From NCBI GenBank assembly GCA_027577595.1, contig JANBRJ010000004.1, positions 62,001-126,000 on the forward strand: DNA of 64,000 nt, given 5' to 3'. A model generated the notes under the pieces. That model had not been told where the DNA came from. It searched no databases and saw nothing but the letters and a program-made list of their open reading frames with translations. Positions 51,484 to 62,964 of this stretch are shown here, piece after piece (the stretch's first letter is position 1; every line of letters starts with the position of its first letter). Source of the DNA: Coemansia sp. RSA 487. Taxonomy: Eukaryota > Kickxellomycota > Kickxellomycetes > Kickxellales > Kickxellaceae. The position numbers and the translations under genes were made by a program.

Positions 51484-54400
51484 ATGACGGCAGAAGATCA
51501 GATAGCGAGATTGCGGCTTGCTAGTAGCGACATTGCCGTTTCCCGCAACTGGCTTGAGCGCAGCTACCAGATTGCGCGTTTCCTGGACAAACGTGGCGAA
51601 TGGTCTTCCTATTTGTCTTCAGCCGAGCTACCATGGTTGAAAAGAGCGTTGGAGTCCCAATCGCTTTGGGATCGATTCATCTCGCCACAACCTGAACAAT
51701 GGCGCATCCATGCGCCGCCTCCACCAATTTTCGAGCTCGAGCCCTCCAAATCACCCCGTAGCAATTCGAAACACAAGACTGCAGAACTGGAAGCTAACTC
51801 TGCAGGTGCAAATACATCCACATCTAGCACTAGTCACGACCGATCAGATGCTCTCCCTGCAAAACGTACAGCGCTACAGACTGACAGCGGCGATGGTCAA
51901 AGTGAAGGCAAAGCAAGGATATCTGAGAAACGAGCACGTACCAATTCGGTTTCCGCGGACTCTGACGAAGATATGATATCAGTTCTCTCGGGTAGCGACA
52001 TCGATATGGCAATGTGGTCAAGGGATGGGTCGATTGCCTTGGGCGCAGGATCACCAGTTTCTGGAGCAGATGTACAAGCTACAAAGCCGGCACAAGATAC
52101 GTCTTCTTCCAGTGACACTGCCGCTGCAGAAAGTGCAATTACGTGCGTGCTTGCTGCGTTCCATGTTCGTTCTGCAATTTTTGAGCAATATGTATCGGTT
52201 CTTTACGGCACTAATAATTGTTCAAAGTGCACCAACACGTCTGCAGTCCTGGGAGATCTTGCAAATGCCGAGTCACAGCTATCTGGTAACTGCATCAAAG
52301 AATCCGGATCTAATTGTACTGCAACGGCGATGCCAACCTCTGGCGATCCAGAAGTTGCAGATGCTAGCCAAGCAACTTTGCAAAACAAGGTTGACGCCCC
52401 CAAGCCGTTGGTCTCGCGTGGCCTAGATGAGGATGAAGACTACGATGATGAGGATGATAGCGACGACGAAAACAAGAATGTAGGCGAAGAGAGAGATGGC
52501 GGCGATTCAAACACTGCCAAGAATCTGCCTAAAGACCAAATCTCTAGAATCGACAGTATCTCCCTGGAAGCTGGAGAAGAAACCCCCAGCATCGACAAAC
52601 AGATCTCAGGAAGTTTGGAACAGGTTACTACGCAGTTGGAGCAAGGTCTAGGCATATCAATACCCGATCCGTCGGACGGTATAAAAGTTGCACTCCGTGG
52701 CATTTTCCATACGCTTGATGAACTTGATGATGTTGTGTACGAGCACCAGGTGCACGAGTTGAATGTTAGACAGATCGAGGAAGTGATGGAGCAGCGCGCT
52801 GCAGAGCCCAAGGACATGCTAATAAACAAGATCGGGTCCCTGCAGAACATGAAGAATCTGGCGCAGTTTATCGACAACAATCGTGATAGCGTAAACATGA
52901 CCACACGTGAGCTCAGCCATTTGCTTTCCGAAGTACGGCCCAAACGCACAAAGTGGGCTAATGATCGGCGGATTGGTCAGGTGGAGCTATACGACGCGCT
53001 GGAGCATGTGCTACATGAGCTCAAATCTATCGGTGAGGCAGCGATTCCATTTCTCAGTCAAGTTAAACGCAAGGATGCACCAGACTATTACAAAGTGATC
53101 AAGCACCCAATGGACTTGGGCGCAATGGCTAAAAATCTTCGCAATGAGGTGTACAACCACAAGAAGCAGTTTTGGGAGCATCTGCAGCTGATCCGCGACA
53201 ACTGCTACGCGTACAACACAGATCCCGGCAACTACTACCGCAAAAGCGCCGATGCATTGCTTTCAAAGGCCAGGCAGCTGATGGAGTCTGTTCCTGACAT
53301 TCTAGTGCGCGAGAAAGGCAGCACTGCCGATGATGCACCTACAGAGTATGGCGATGAAAGTGGAAACGAGTCCATGAGTGCTCGCACAAACTACGGGAAC
53401 CGTGAAGGATCAACTGTTCCAGAAGAAAGTACGCCAGCACCTGGATCAATGGATTATACCCTGTCTTCTGTTCATAGAGGCACTGCAGATGATACCTCTG
53501 CTTTAGATTGCGCTGTGGGTATAAACAGTGCGCAGTTTGAAGAGAGCGACCACCTGCGCAGCCAGAAGAGCATATCTGTTTTGGCACAAAACATAATACG
53601 TGCGACAGATGGCAGTACATCTATGCAAAGCCCTATTTCTGAGCTCACTGAAGGATGCGAGCGGCCATTGTATGAGAAGATATGGCGCAGCAGGACGTCC
53701 CAGCGCCTTGCAGAGTATAGCCAGCAAATGGACGATAATGCAGAAAACGAGTTTGCTGATCGTCGCGTTTCTCAACGCACTGCCACGAAAATGCAAGAGT
53801 TTCTCGAGTCTACCCACAATACCATTGAATCTGTGGATGGGCAGGACCTGCGTATCATCGAGCGACAAACAGACATTTCCGAGCTGTGCACAGTGTACTC
53901 ACTGATCCCCGGAAGCAGCGATGCGGCAGACATACGTCGGCGGAATGAGGAGCTTGATAATGAGAGGAAGGAATGGGTACGCAGTGTAGAAGAGCTGCAG
54001 CGACATCGATGGAGATTTGTCAGTGAATGCGAGCCAACGGCCGGGCTTCCGCGCTTAGAGTCGCTCGAATCTCAGCTGAAAAAGGGCGGCGTGTTGCGCT
54101 GGCTTGATGATGACTGCGAGAAAACGGTCGACCAAGTTCTTGGAGACACTGGTTGCTCTGCCCAGCAACTGGAGAAGGATGAGCGACCAACGATAGAGGC
54201 ATACTCTGTCGGTCGTTTCCCTGACAATGCGATGTGGCGGGAGATGGCAGATAGCATCGAAAGGCTGAAAAGTGTTCGTGGAATTGACAACAAGATCTGG
54301 TCAGCCAAGCTTAACATTCCTATCGGATATCTCCGATCGGGGGCGACTTCGAGCACTAATGGCAAAAGCCAAGGGCCGCAAAATGAAGATGATGCCGATA

Positions 54401-55515
54401 TCCCAACCATCCGCGATATCCATGGTGACTACGTGAGACGGCCCGACCCGCAGGTTCCGTTTGGAATGGACTCTACCGGGGCATACAAACTGCTTCAGCG
54501 CACCGTTGCTTTTATGCTGCTGCACCTTGGCTTTGAGGCTGTGACTGCACCAGCGATGGCAGCCTTGGTCGATTTCTTTGGAGACTACATGACCAACCTG
54601 GGCCGTACCTTGCGCACGTACATAGACAAGCATGGGCGTACAATGAGTACCGAAGCAATACTTGCGCATTCGCTGTACTCGAACGGCGTCGAGGAGCTAG
54701 GCGAGCTTGAATACTACATTCGCGGTGAGGTAGGCAGGTATGGAAATAAGATAGCGGATATGGAGAGGAACCTGACCAGATCCTACCAGGACATTGTATC
54801 AGATGGACGGCCAGGGACCGCAACTCTGGATCCAACAGCGCTTGAAGGCAGCGACGCGTTTGTCACCGGCATGGTCAGCGGGCTTGGAGATCTTGGCGAA
54901 GACTTTTTCGGCTTCAAGGAGCTTGGGCTGGACAAGGAGCTTGGACTTGAACAGCTCAATATTCCACAGCAGCTGTGGTATGGAAAGAGTGTTGTGCAGG
55001 GAGATACTGCTACAGAGATATCGCAGGATCAGCAGAAGGGCAACTTATTATCTGGCGAATGGATGCCTATAGCCGGCACTGAGGGCCATATTGGACTTCT
55101 GCATCCGTTCATTTGCGAGAAGCTCATGGCTGCCAATGGCGTCAGTCCACCCGAGGTTGAAGAAAAGGCAGACGGCCAGGATGGTGATGATACATCAGTT
55201 GCAATGAATGGAGAAGCAGCAAAGAATGGAGTCCTGGCTAAGCTTTTCGCGAATATGCCAGAGGACCGGCTGCCGATTCCAGAGGATGAAGATCTGCCAG
55301 TGAAATCACGTTTCGGTGCATCGCGAGCAAAGGCCCCACCACCAAACTATTTGACACATCCGCGCACACACATGCATGTGGGATCTGGAAAATCTGTAGC
55401 GCCGTCTGGAGGAAATCGATCTTCGAAGAAGAAACCAGCAAAGTCCACCGCTGCAAGCAAAACAACAGGCGGAATTAAGTCGACAAAGAAAAAGACTGCT
55501 GCTGCTGCATCCTAA
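51484..55515 (+). CDS. SPT7: SAGA complex subunit Spt7 (bromodomain and histone fold)
   Basis: This is a nuclear scaffold subunit of the SAGA histone acetyltransferase co-activator, 1343 residues in one exon. A bromodomain occupies about residues 500-600 (PDYYKVIKHPMDLGAMAKNL), with the acetyl-lysine-binding Asn578 in NCYAYNTDPG. A histone-fold region lies at about 995-1105 (GAYKLLQRTVAFMLLHLGFE, AALVDFFGDYMTNLGRTLRT), the segment through which Spt7 pairs with Ada1. Residues after that include a LGEDFFGFKELGLDKELG element conserved in the family. An acidic run (DEDEDYDDEDDSDDE) precedes the bromodomain, and the C-terminus is Lys/Ala-rich. The order matches yeast Spt7 (1332 residues). The start is the ATG at 51484. 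Confidence 0.92.
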   Translation: MTAEDQIARLRLASSDIAVSRNWLERSYQIARFLDKRGEWSSYLSSAELPWLKRALESQSLWDRFISPQPEQWRIHAPPPPIFELEPSKSPRSNSKHKTAELEANSAGANTSTSSTSHDRSDALPAKRTALQTDSGDGQSEGKARISEKRARTNSVSADSDEDMISVLSGSDIDMAMWSRDGSIALGAGSPVSGADVQATKPAQDTSSSSDTAAAESAITCVLAAFHVRSAIFEQYVSVLYGTNNCSKCTNTSAVLGDLANAESQLSGNCIKESGSNCTATAMPTSGDPEVADASQATLQNKVDAPKPLVSRGLDEDEDYDDEDDSDDENKNVGEERDGGDSNTAKNLPKDQISRIDSISLEAGEETPSIDKQISGSLEQVTTQLEQGLGISIPDPSDGIKVALRGIFHTLDELDDVVYEHQVHELNVRQIEEVMEQRAAEPKDMLINKIGSLQNMKNLAQFIDNNRDSVNMTTRELSHLLSEVRPKRTKWANDRRIGQVELYDALEHVLHELKSIGEAAIPFLSQVKRKDAPDYYKVIKHPMDLGAMAKNLRNEVYNHKKQFWEHLQLIRDNCYAYNTDPGNYYRKSADALLSKARQLMESVPDILVREKGSTADDAPTEYGDESGNESMSARTNYGNREGSTVPEESTPAPGSMDYTLSSVHRGTADDTSALDCAVGINSAQFEESDHLRSQKSISVLAQNIIRATDGSTSMQSPISELTEGCERPLYEKIWRSRTSQRLAEYSQQMDDNAENEFADRRVSQRTATKMQEFLESTHNTIESVDGQDLRIIERQTDISELCTVYSLIPGSSDAADIRRRNEELDNERKEWVRSVEELQRHRWRFVSECEPTAGLPRLESLESQLKKGGVLRWLDDDCEKTVDQVLGDTGCSAQQLEKDERPTIEAYSVGRFPDNAMWREMADSIERLKSVRGIDNKIWSAKLNIPIGYLRSGATSSTNGKSQGPQNEDDADIPTIRDIHGDYVRRPDPQVPFGMDSTGAYKLLQRTVAFMLLHLGFEAVTAPAMAALVDFFGDYMTNLGRTLRTYIDKHGRTMSTEAILAHSLYSNGVEELGELEYYIRGEVGRYGNKIADMERNLTRSYQDIVSDGRPGTATLDPTALEGSDAFVTGMVSGLGDLGEDFFGFKELGLDKELGLEQLNIPQQLWYGKSVVQGDTATEISQDQQKGNLLSGEWMPIAGTEGHIGLLHPFICEKLMAANGVSPPEVEEKADGQDGDDTSVAMNGEAAKNGVLAKLFANMPEDRLPIPEDEDLPVKSRFGASRAKAPPPNYLTHPRTHMHVGSGKSVAPSGGNRSSKKKPAKSTAASKTTGGIKSTKKKTAAAAS

Positions 55516-56003
55516 ACAATTATGCCGGGTACTTTGTGGATAATTTCTTTGGTTACTTTACAAAACACATGTTTGATAAACTGTCAACTAAACCAGCTAA
55601 AGAAAAATGTGTCTCGATACGTTATGTTTCTTCGCCTACTGATTCGCACATAATAAGATGGCTAGGTAAATGTATCGCATTCAGTACTATAGAAATGATT
55701 TTCAGATTTGGCCAGCAGACTGTATAGCATTATCTAGTTGTGCCATGTTTTCCAGGGAAAGCATGCGACTTCAGCTACGCTAATTAAACAAAACACATTT
55801 GTAAAGTCATGTCCCTGTTTTGTTAATGACCACTCTAATTGGTGCGTAAGACACCCTTTTGCCAAAGGTGCCCCAATATAAATACGGTGCAGCCATATAT
55901 AAAGGGCAAAAAATGTACCATGGATTTCTAGCAGCTCTAACAACTTCATTACACATTAAGATTTTCTAATATATCCACCAATTCAGTAGTACAAGTAAAA
56001 CAA
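55516..56003. other. Intergenic, nothing recognised
   Basis: This 0.5 kb AT-rich stretch lies after SPT7. It holds its 3' flank and the possible promoter of the small gene at 56004. No repeat or RNA gene was recognised. Confidence 0.55.
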
Positions 56004-56243
56004 ATGTCAGATATTAATCTTGCCGAGAAGAGAAAAGAATATAAGACTAAGGGGGAGAAATTGGGAAAGAAAGGATATGAGTTTGTACGAACATGCTTCG
56101 ATGGTAGAACTCAGAAATACGGTGTTCTCCTTATCAATGGCAAGGAAGACAGAATAGTATATGTTCCTGTAAACTATGTACCTAGTTTTAAAGAGGGCTT
56201 AGAGGAAGGTTTAAAGAAAAAGCGAAACTGTAATATGTCATGA
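56004..56243 (+). CDS. Hypothetical small basic protein (79 aa)
   Basis: This is an ATG-initiated 79-codon frame with protein-like composition: a Lys-rich start (AEKRKEYKTKGEKLGKKGYE), a central beta-prone stretch (KYGVLLINGKEDRIVYVPVN) and a charged end (FKEGLEEGLKKKRN). It has no signal peptide, membrane segment or motif I know. The alternation of hydrophobic and charged residues in the middle argues against a random frame. Codon use is A/T-rich compared with neighbouring conserved genes, so it may be young, fast-evolving or weakly expressed. Transcription is not shown by the sequence alone. Confidence 0.45.
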   Translation: MSDINLAEKRKEYKTKGEKLGKKGYEFVRTCFDGRTQKYGVLLINGKEDRIVYVPVNYVPSFKEGLEEGLKKKRNCNMS

Positions 56244-56593
56244 GTATGTTGGGTTAACACAGTGTAAATGATGTGTGCAATACTTTCTCTATGGCGACGG
56301 ATGGTGCTCGATATTTACTCCAAGCTATTTATACAAATGTGCCACAGCTCTCAAGTTAACATCACTTGCATTATTTAAAATTAAAGTTTTTTATGGCTAC
56401 CGTAGCTAGTTTAAAAAAGACAAATTACAGTTATCATAAATATATAGAAAAGATATACTAGACAGAAAAAAAGAAAGCTGGTAACGATAGGAGGGTTTTT
56501 AGCATCAAACAATAGTACCGCACAAAAAACAAAATAAATAAAGTTAAGGTTATTTACAACCGGGAGTCAACGCCATATGTAATGTCCAGCAGA
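56244..56593. other. Intergenic, nothing recognised
   Basis: These 350 bases of AT-rich DNA lie between two convergent genes and presumably contain both 3' UTRs. Nothing else is visible. Confidence 0.6.
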
Positions 56594-58192
56594 TCAGGAA
56601 TGTGGTGAAGAATAGTGTTGATTTTCTGGCTTTATATAATGTTGCTGCTGTTGTTGCTGTTGTATTATCTGGTTACCGCTATGACGAGGAGGCATTTGGG
56701 GGTGTGAGTGTGGCTGAGGATGGGGCGGAAGCACCGGCGGTTGTGGCGACACCGGCGCCGGGTTCGTGCGTCGACGACGCTGGATATTGACAATTCCGTC
56801 GGGATAGTCGCGCAGGAACTGTGGGTGTGAAAACATCCACCAAAGCTTTCCGTCCGGGTCCGGGATCTTGCGACGTTGGTCCGTGAGCCTTGTGAAGCGG
56901 TAGTCATTGAGGTTTTTCTCAATCGAATGGTAGTTTTGGGCACGGAGGCCAGCTGCCTGCAGACAGGCAAGGAGCTTGTCTGCAGACGAAAACTTGAATG
57001 CCTTCCCATCCTCGCACCAGCGAATCCAAGATTCGTTCTCGGGGTTACTGATAATGCGATGTAGCAAAATGGGGAACAGCGGCGTGTCGCTAGTGCGCTG
57101 CCGCTGCGTAGATGTAAACGAGCGATTGCGGATGTTCGCATTGCCCAGGACGTAGGGCAGTGCACTGTTATGCCCGTATGCGTCGCTGTTGTGTACGCTG
57201 TCCGTGCTCTGCGAGCGACGACGAGCAATCTTGGCATCGTCCATTGTAGCAGGGAAGCTGTGGGTTGTTCTGTGCAGGCTGGCAGATGGTATGCTGTCTG
57301 GTGTCAGCGCAGGGCCACTGATAGGTAGCGAAGGGCCGATAGATGCTGTATTGCCGTGCGCTGGATGACGTGCCGGAGGATGTAACTGCATCTGTGGTTG
57401 TGAGTGCTGCTGTGGGTACGGGTAGTGCGGTCGCTGTTGCTGATGATACTGCTGCTGTTGCTGGTGGTACGAGTACTGATGGGGAGGTGGTGCCTGGGAA
57501 TACCCATGCACACTGTATGTGCTACCAGGATTGCTATTGGTCCCAGTGATTCCTAGCGCAGGTGGAACAGTGTGCGAGGATGTCGAGTTGCTGGATGCCG
57601 TTGAGCTATATGTATCAGTATTGATGCCAAAGCGTAGTTGAGAGTTTGGGTCAAACTTTGGCATTGGATGAGCAGCATCGGTTCCATGATAGCTCTGCTG
57701 GTTTGGCGGGCTAGCTAGCTCCATCAGTCCGGCCATCCCTGTAAGCTCGTCGTCGCGATACTTGACGCCGTCAGTAGGCGATGCGTGGATTGGCGGCAGC
57801 AATGCAGGATCCCGCCGCGGGGGAGTCGCCGATGTTGAAGAGCTGTAGTACGCAGATATACCGCCAAACTCTCGCGGCCTGTCCTCTTCTGGCGACAGTA
57901 GGGCGCTGACGGGGACGGAACTGGGCCCTGGCGTGCCTTCCTCATCGCAATCCATTGCACTGCCGGTAGTGACGGCAGTGGTGGTGGACGATGGCGATGT
58001 AAGGAAGTGGATTGTGGTGCGGTAGTCGGTGGTACTGCTTGTAGCGCTGTTGGGGGTGGTAATCATGGTCTTGCCTGCTGAGGAGCTTTTTTCCACAGCC
58101 ATGTCGCTGCAGTAGCTAGTGTTTTTGTTATCTCTGCTTTGCTGCTCGGTTTTGGCGTTTCCAGCAGTTGGATGCAAGCGATCGTCATCCAT
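56594..58192 (-). CDS. HSF-type transcription factor, large paralogue
   Basis: This is a putative nuclear transcription factor of 532 residues without introns. The HSF-type domain lies at about residues 371-465 (FPILLHRIISNPENESWIRW, FKFSSADKLLACLQAAGLRA, YHSIEKNLNDYRFTRL, IPDPDGKLWWMFSHP). In classical heat-shock factors the recognition helix carries RQLN-YGF. Here it is EKNLNDYRF, with Lys for Arg, as in the smaller paralogue at 6747-7496. The 370 residues before it are Ser/Thr/Pro/Gln/His-rich with a Tyr-Gln-His tract, and the C-terminus has a short polyglutamine run. No heptad trimerisation region follows the domain, so this is an HSF-fold regulator rather than the stress factor Hsf1. The start is the ATG at 58192, and a very long C/T-rich upstream region precedes it in its own sense. 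Confidence 0.78.
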   Translation of the reverse strand: MDDDRLHPTAGNAKTEQQSRDNKNTSYCSDMAVEKSSSAGKTMITTPNSATSSTTDYRTTIHFLTSPSSTTTAVTTGSAMDCDEEGTPGPSSVPVSALLSPEEDRPREFGGISAYYSSSTSATPPRRDPALLPPIHASPTDGVKYRDDELTGMAGLMELASPPNQQSYHGTDAAHPMPKFDPNSQLRFGINTDTYSSTASSNSTSSHTVPPALGITGTNSNPGSTYSVHGYSQAPPPHQYSYHQQQQQYHQQQRPHYPYPQQHSQPQMQLHPPARHPAHGNTASIGPSLPISGPALTPDSIPSASLHRTTHSFPATMDDAKIARRRSQSTDSVHNSDAYGHNSALPYVLGNANIRNRSFTSTQRQRTSDTPLFPILLHRIISNPENESWIRWCEDGKAFKFSSADKLLACLQAAGLRAQNYHSIEKNLNDYRFTRLTDQRRKIPDPDGKLWWMFSHPQFLRDYPDGIVNIQRRRRTNPAPVSPQPPVLPPHPQPHSHPQMPPRHSGNQIIQQQQQQQHYIKPENQHYSSPHS

Positions 58193-61100
58193 TGCTGGGC
58201 GGCCGCTGTATAGATGGTAGCGGTTGTTCTACATGGCAGAATATATTTGAGTGCATCCGCAAGAGACGTGTATATTGTTAGCAATAATTAGCGCTATGAA
58301 AACACTTGTGGACGGTTGGTATCAAGTATAGTTTATGATGCATGCAAACTGCGAATAAAACGGAAATAAATGTGTGGTATGTCGCGTATATGCATTGTAA
58401 GGCGACTAGTCATAAATGCTATCAACCACTATTCGTGTTGAAACTCGATTAATCAATGTGAGAAGCCTCCACACAAATAGATTCTCTTGGAAGCATGAAT
58501 CCAAGAAACATAGAAGCAAATGGCGAGTGAAAAGGGAGCGATCTCGAAAGAGGGCAGGCGAATTAGAATGGATAGTCATAAAAGTGTGGGAACCAGCAGT
58601 AAACAACAAGCAAGGTAAGTAGGGCAAGAGGGTCATCAATTGCACATCTGCGTGGCAGGTTGACTGAGATTTTTGATTATCCTGACCATATTACATTATG
58701 CAAATGAATGCAATAGAGAAGAGGTGGGGCGAGCATGAAGTGAGTGATGGGGCAGAAAACACGCGTGTTGCTTTCATTCCTTGTCTTTTAAATGTTTAGC
58801 AATATTAATTCCAGCATCCACCACTCGTAGGTGGCGGGATCTGGATATATAGCACTGCTGCTGCTGGGGTAACATGGCAGCGCAAAAGAAGAAAAATGAT
58901 CGTCTCCAAATAGCCACATTGGCATTGGCGGATACCACAAGAACTATAGCCACCAAGGACATTATTACACTGGGCACATATTAGCATCAGCGCGCATTTG
59001 GCCAAAATAGCTTTCTGCCTTATTCTCATTCGCAAGGGCCATTGGATTCATTCTAGTCAGAACAAAAGGAGAAAGCCATGTGCTCTTCTTTATTTGCCCT
59101 GTTTACTTTCTTGTTTCTTGGTTTGAATGCAAGCGCCAAGCAACTGTGAGATCACACGCCTTATCTCTTTGTCACTGTCAGGTTTTTTCTAATCCTCAAA
59201 TAGCAAAACCAAGTCGAAGAATGTATGCAAGATCTTGGTGCGTGTGCGGCAAAAAGGAAAGATGTACAGAGAATGTGCATGACATAATTGTTCGTCGGAT
59301 TTGGATATGCACAGTGTGCAAAGGGAACAAAATAATGCGCAGGAGAAAGAAAGAGAGAAAAGGGAAGGAGAGAAACAGGACAGTTCTTGCAAAACTATAT
59401 CCACACATGCTTTGTCGGTATGCTGTAGAAAGGCAACAGAGAAAAGAAGGAAAGTAAATGGCATTATTGGATTCTTACCATTGGTGTTGATATCACGGGA
59501 TGCTGGTTTTGTATTCGTTTGGCGTTGCTATGTTACGGTATAATATAAAACAAAAGACGAGACGCAATGGTTGTATCTGAGTATGTGTAGAATCAAGGGC
59601 ACCCTTTTATAATGGTCAATAGAACATCCAGGGTGCAGCAGATAAAAAATAAATAAATCACAGCGTTAAGGAGCCGACTGAACCTGCAGTGTCACGCTGC
59701 AACAGTGGAGAGAGTGGATGCTTTTAAGCCCTGTGCTTTGTTTTTTTGCTAGAGTTGGATGCAACTTTGCCAATAAACAATAAAGTTAGATGGGAGGATG
59801 TTTGTTGGGACGTGGTGAATGAGAAAGCAAGCTAAAGGGCTGAGGCGTTAGTGCAAGTGGAGTGGAGGCGTACCAGACGATTGCAGACGACTTTATTTAT
59901 TGCAAGTAAGGCTGGCTGGTGAAACGTATACCAACAACGGAGAACAATGGGCAAAGGGGTGCTACTGGTGGTGCGTTACTGCCGAATTTTAGGGCTTGCA
60001 GGCACTCCGCAAACAAAACAAACAGAATTGACGAGGAGAGGAAGGGAGAAGGGGCGATAGAAAAGAAACGCTACCAAAAATAGTTAAAGTGTTTGGAAAT
60101 AATAGAGAAAAAAACGTGAAAAGTTAGACTGAGAAAAAGAAAAAAAAGAATTGAGCGCGGATAGACGGACCAAAGCGAGAATCTTTCTCTTTCATGAAGT
60201 GGCATGGAAGCACGAACACAGGGCAAGAAAAGTAGCAGCAAAATGTACATAAATGGAAGGCAGAAAAGGCAGAGCGGTTGCAAGCGCCAAGAATAAGGAA
60301 GTCAGTGAGAAGGATGGATTCGCAGAAAAAAGAAGAGGATAATGCGAAATTTAACAAAGCAATTGTTTCTGCCATTCCCGGTTGCCCACCACCCCTCTTT
60401 TGCCTGGATAGAACGCATGAAATGCATCGCAGCAAACAGAGCAAGAGAAAAGGAAGGACTGGCGGATAGAGCTTTTGTGGTGGTGGTGGTTGTTTTGGTG
60501 GGGTCACCTGGGGCTTTTTGAAATCTCTTACTTACCAAAGTGTCTGGAAATCTCTGTCTGTAAATGACTTGCGCGTGTGCGTGTGTGCGTATGTTTGCGT
60601 ATGTTTGCGCCTTGCTCGCAGTCTCTTTGCTGGTGTGAAGAGGGAAAAAGTCAGAAAAAAACTTGTTGTGTGCGCAATATTGGACAATGCAGCAGTGGGA
60701 GCTTTCTTGTTTAAATGTTAGGAACCAAAGAAGCAAATGCGCGCTTTGTCGTTGGCCAAGACGCACGAACAGGTCTGGTGTACAATCCGAAACTATTTGC
60801 TGCACAAAGAACCGGATGCGCGCAATAAGATGCAGGTGTATGCGAGCCTGTTATTATAATGAAAGCGATCCTGCTAGTCCTTTGAACTCTGTGCTCGTGG
60901 AAAACGGGATGCGAAAGACACACGACTTTCTCTTTTTCCTGCTCGGTTCCAAGGTGATCTTTGAGAGAGAAAGGGATAATACCGGCGATGGCACCAATTG
61001 GCGGCAGCAGCAATGGTGGTGGTATGACGATTGATGAAAGCGTGATGTGTGAGAAAAAAAAGTTCTTGTGACTCTTTCCTATTTCACAGACTGTGTTCTG

Positions 61101-62909
61101 TGTTCGTAATGGCTGTGGCCCTGGCAAAAGAGTGAACTGGGTTAATAAAGTAGTGAAATTGGCAATGCGATCGAGAGGTGGTTGGTGGTCACCTGGGACT
61201 TGTTGCAAACAAAAGTGACCCAGCCGTCTTACTAAATCTCGTTTGCCTCCGTGACTTTTTTAATTTATCACAGGCAGTGGTAGAATATACCCGTGTTGTT
61301 TTGGATTGTCAGTACCAAAGTCAAATCCAGAACCTCGCTGAAGCAGAAGTATGAAATGGGAAATTCTTGTTTTTCTGAAAAAGAAAAATAATACCCGTTT
61401 TCTGGAGTGTGATCGGAGAGAGTAGCGTCAAGATATTGTAATGCAACGATGTGTTGTGGTTGTGGAAAATAATAGCTTTGAGACGTTTTCTAGTAGCTTG
61501 AATAGCGAAGAGCGGTGGAAATGATAAACACAATAATGCACAAGGATGTGGTTGCTAGAGTTTGTACACGGGTTAGCAAAGTCAAAAGGGAAAATACTCC
61601 GGTCTTTACTGGAGACGCTGATGCTATGGATAAAGCGCAGCAGCAAGTTCCAGAGCTTGGGTAGACGAAGAAGGGTGGAAAGCTGTGGCTGGCAAACAAG
61701 GGCTAGTTGTTTTATTTTTTTGGGGGCAGTGCAAAACAGTTTGTCTTGATCAAAAGCGGGGGAAAAGTCAGCTATAGCAAGCGTAAAGGAGCGAAATGTA
61801 CAAATAAAATAAGAGCGTTTTGTGCCGTGTGCGGGAGAAGAGGAAGAAAGGAAGAAACGAGGACGGGAGGAGATAGAACACGCAAGGAAAAATCCAGTTT
61901 TATTTGGGACGACGATGCCGATGGTGTATGAAGTAGCCAGCTGACGTGGTGCATTCAAACACGACGCAGTGGAGCGAGAGAGATCCAGGATGAGCACAGC
62001 GAAGATGTTCAGAACCTTGAATTGCGCCTTTGCTTTCAGCTGCCGCCCCCAATCGTGCACTACTTCCGCACATCGTTGTTCTTTTTGTCCGCCTCGCAGA
62101 CACATACCCACACCCCAGCCCTGCACTGCACTGCCCTGCCCTGCTGCGAACAAGTGGCCCCCTTTTATGCGTGTTCGCTGCTTCTTCTTGGGCTTTCCGT
62201 CGGCAATCAAACATGTCAGCCGACGGACGCCATTGCAGATATTGCAGCTGACATTCTGGACATGGCTGTCGCACTGGTTCTTTATTCTCTCCTGGGCTTG
62301 CTGAATGCCCACATGTACGGCGCGGCCTTCACACTCAGCAATAAGGCTTCCCCAAAACTTGGCTGCTCAACCGCAGTTGGCTGCGCCTTTCATCTTCATG
62401 TTAAACTTTTGATCAGGATGACTTTTCACTTACCCAAGAAAGCTGCCTTCTCGAATGTATGTCGCCTTGCGCTGATTCTCACAACCTTACATCAGACTCT
62501 TTTGTCTTCACTTGCCAAATCGCCCATTGTTACTTATATGGTCACGCTTGATTTCGGGTGTGCAAAACTCTGATGCATGCCATCTGTCTCTCCATTTAAG
62601 CATTTCTGCTGATTATATTATTCCTTACATATAGAGCTGGAGCAAATGTGATTTATGTGTGTGTATCTGAACACGCGCTGCACAAGCAGATACACCAGTC
62701 ACGCTTATTGAGTGATTGTTGCTGTTGGGACCACTATATATCGCAATTGCTCTGTTTACTTGATCGGGCTTTTTATATACAACTGGCCCGGTTCTTTACT
62801 ACATGTTTGCATCAATATATGCCAGCACTAATCCCCACTCGAGTCTACGCTGTCTCTCGTTACTTTGTCCGCGTGAATTGCACACATACATACATACATA
62901 CATACACAC

Positions 62910-62964
<55 letters not shown>

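Noticed and set aside
61428-62312. 294-codon minus-strand open frame
   Set aside because: It has no ATG near its start (it begins at GTG), lies mostly in C/T-rich sequence and shows no domain or consistent composition along its length.
62022-62573. 183-codon plus-strand frame with a hydrophobic helix
   Set aside because: It begins at TTG, is antisense to another open frame in a GC-rich island, and shows no family resemblance. Noted in a finding instead.
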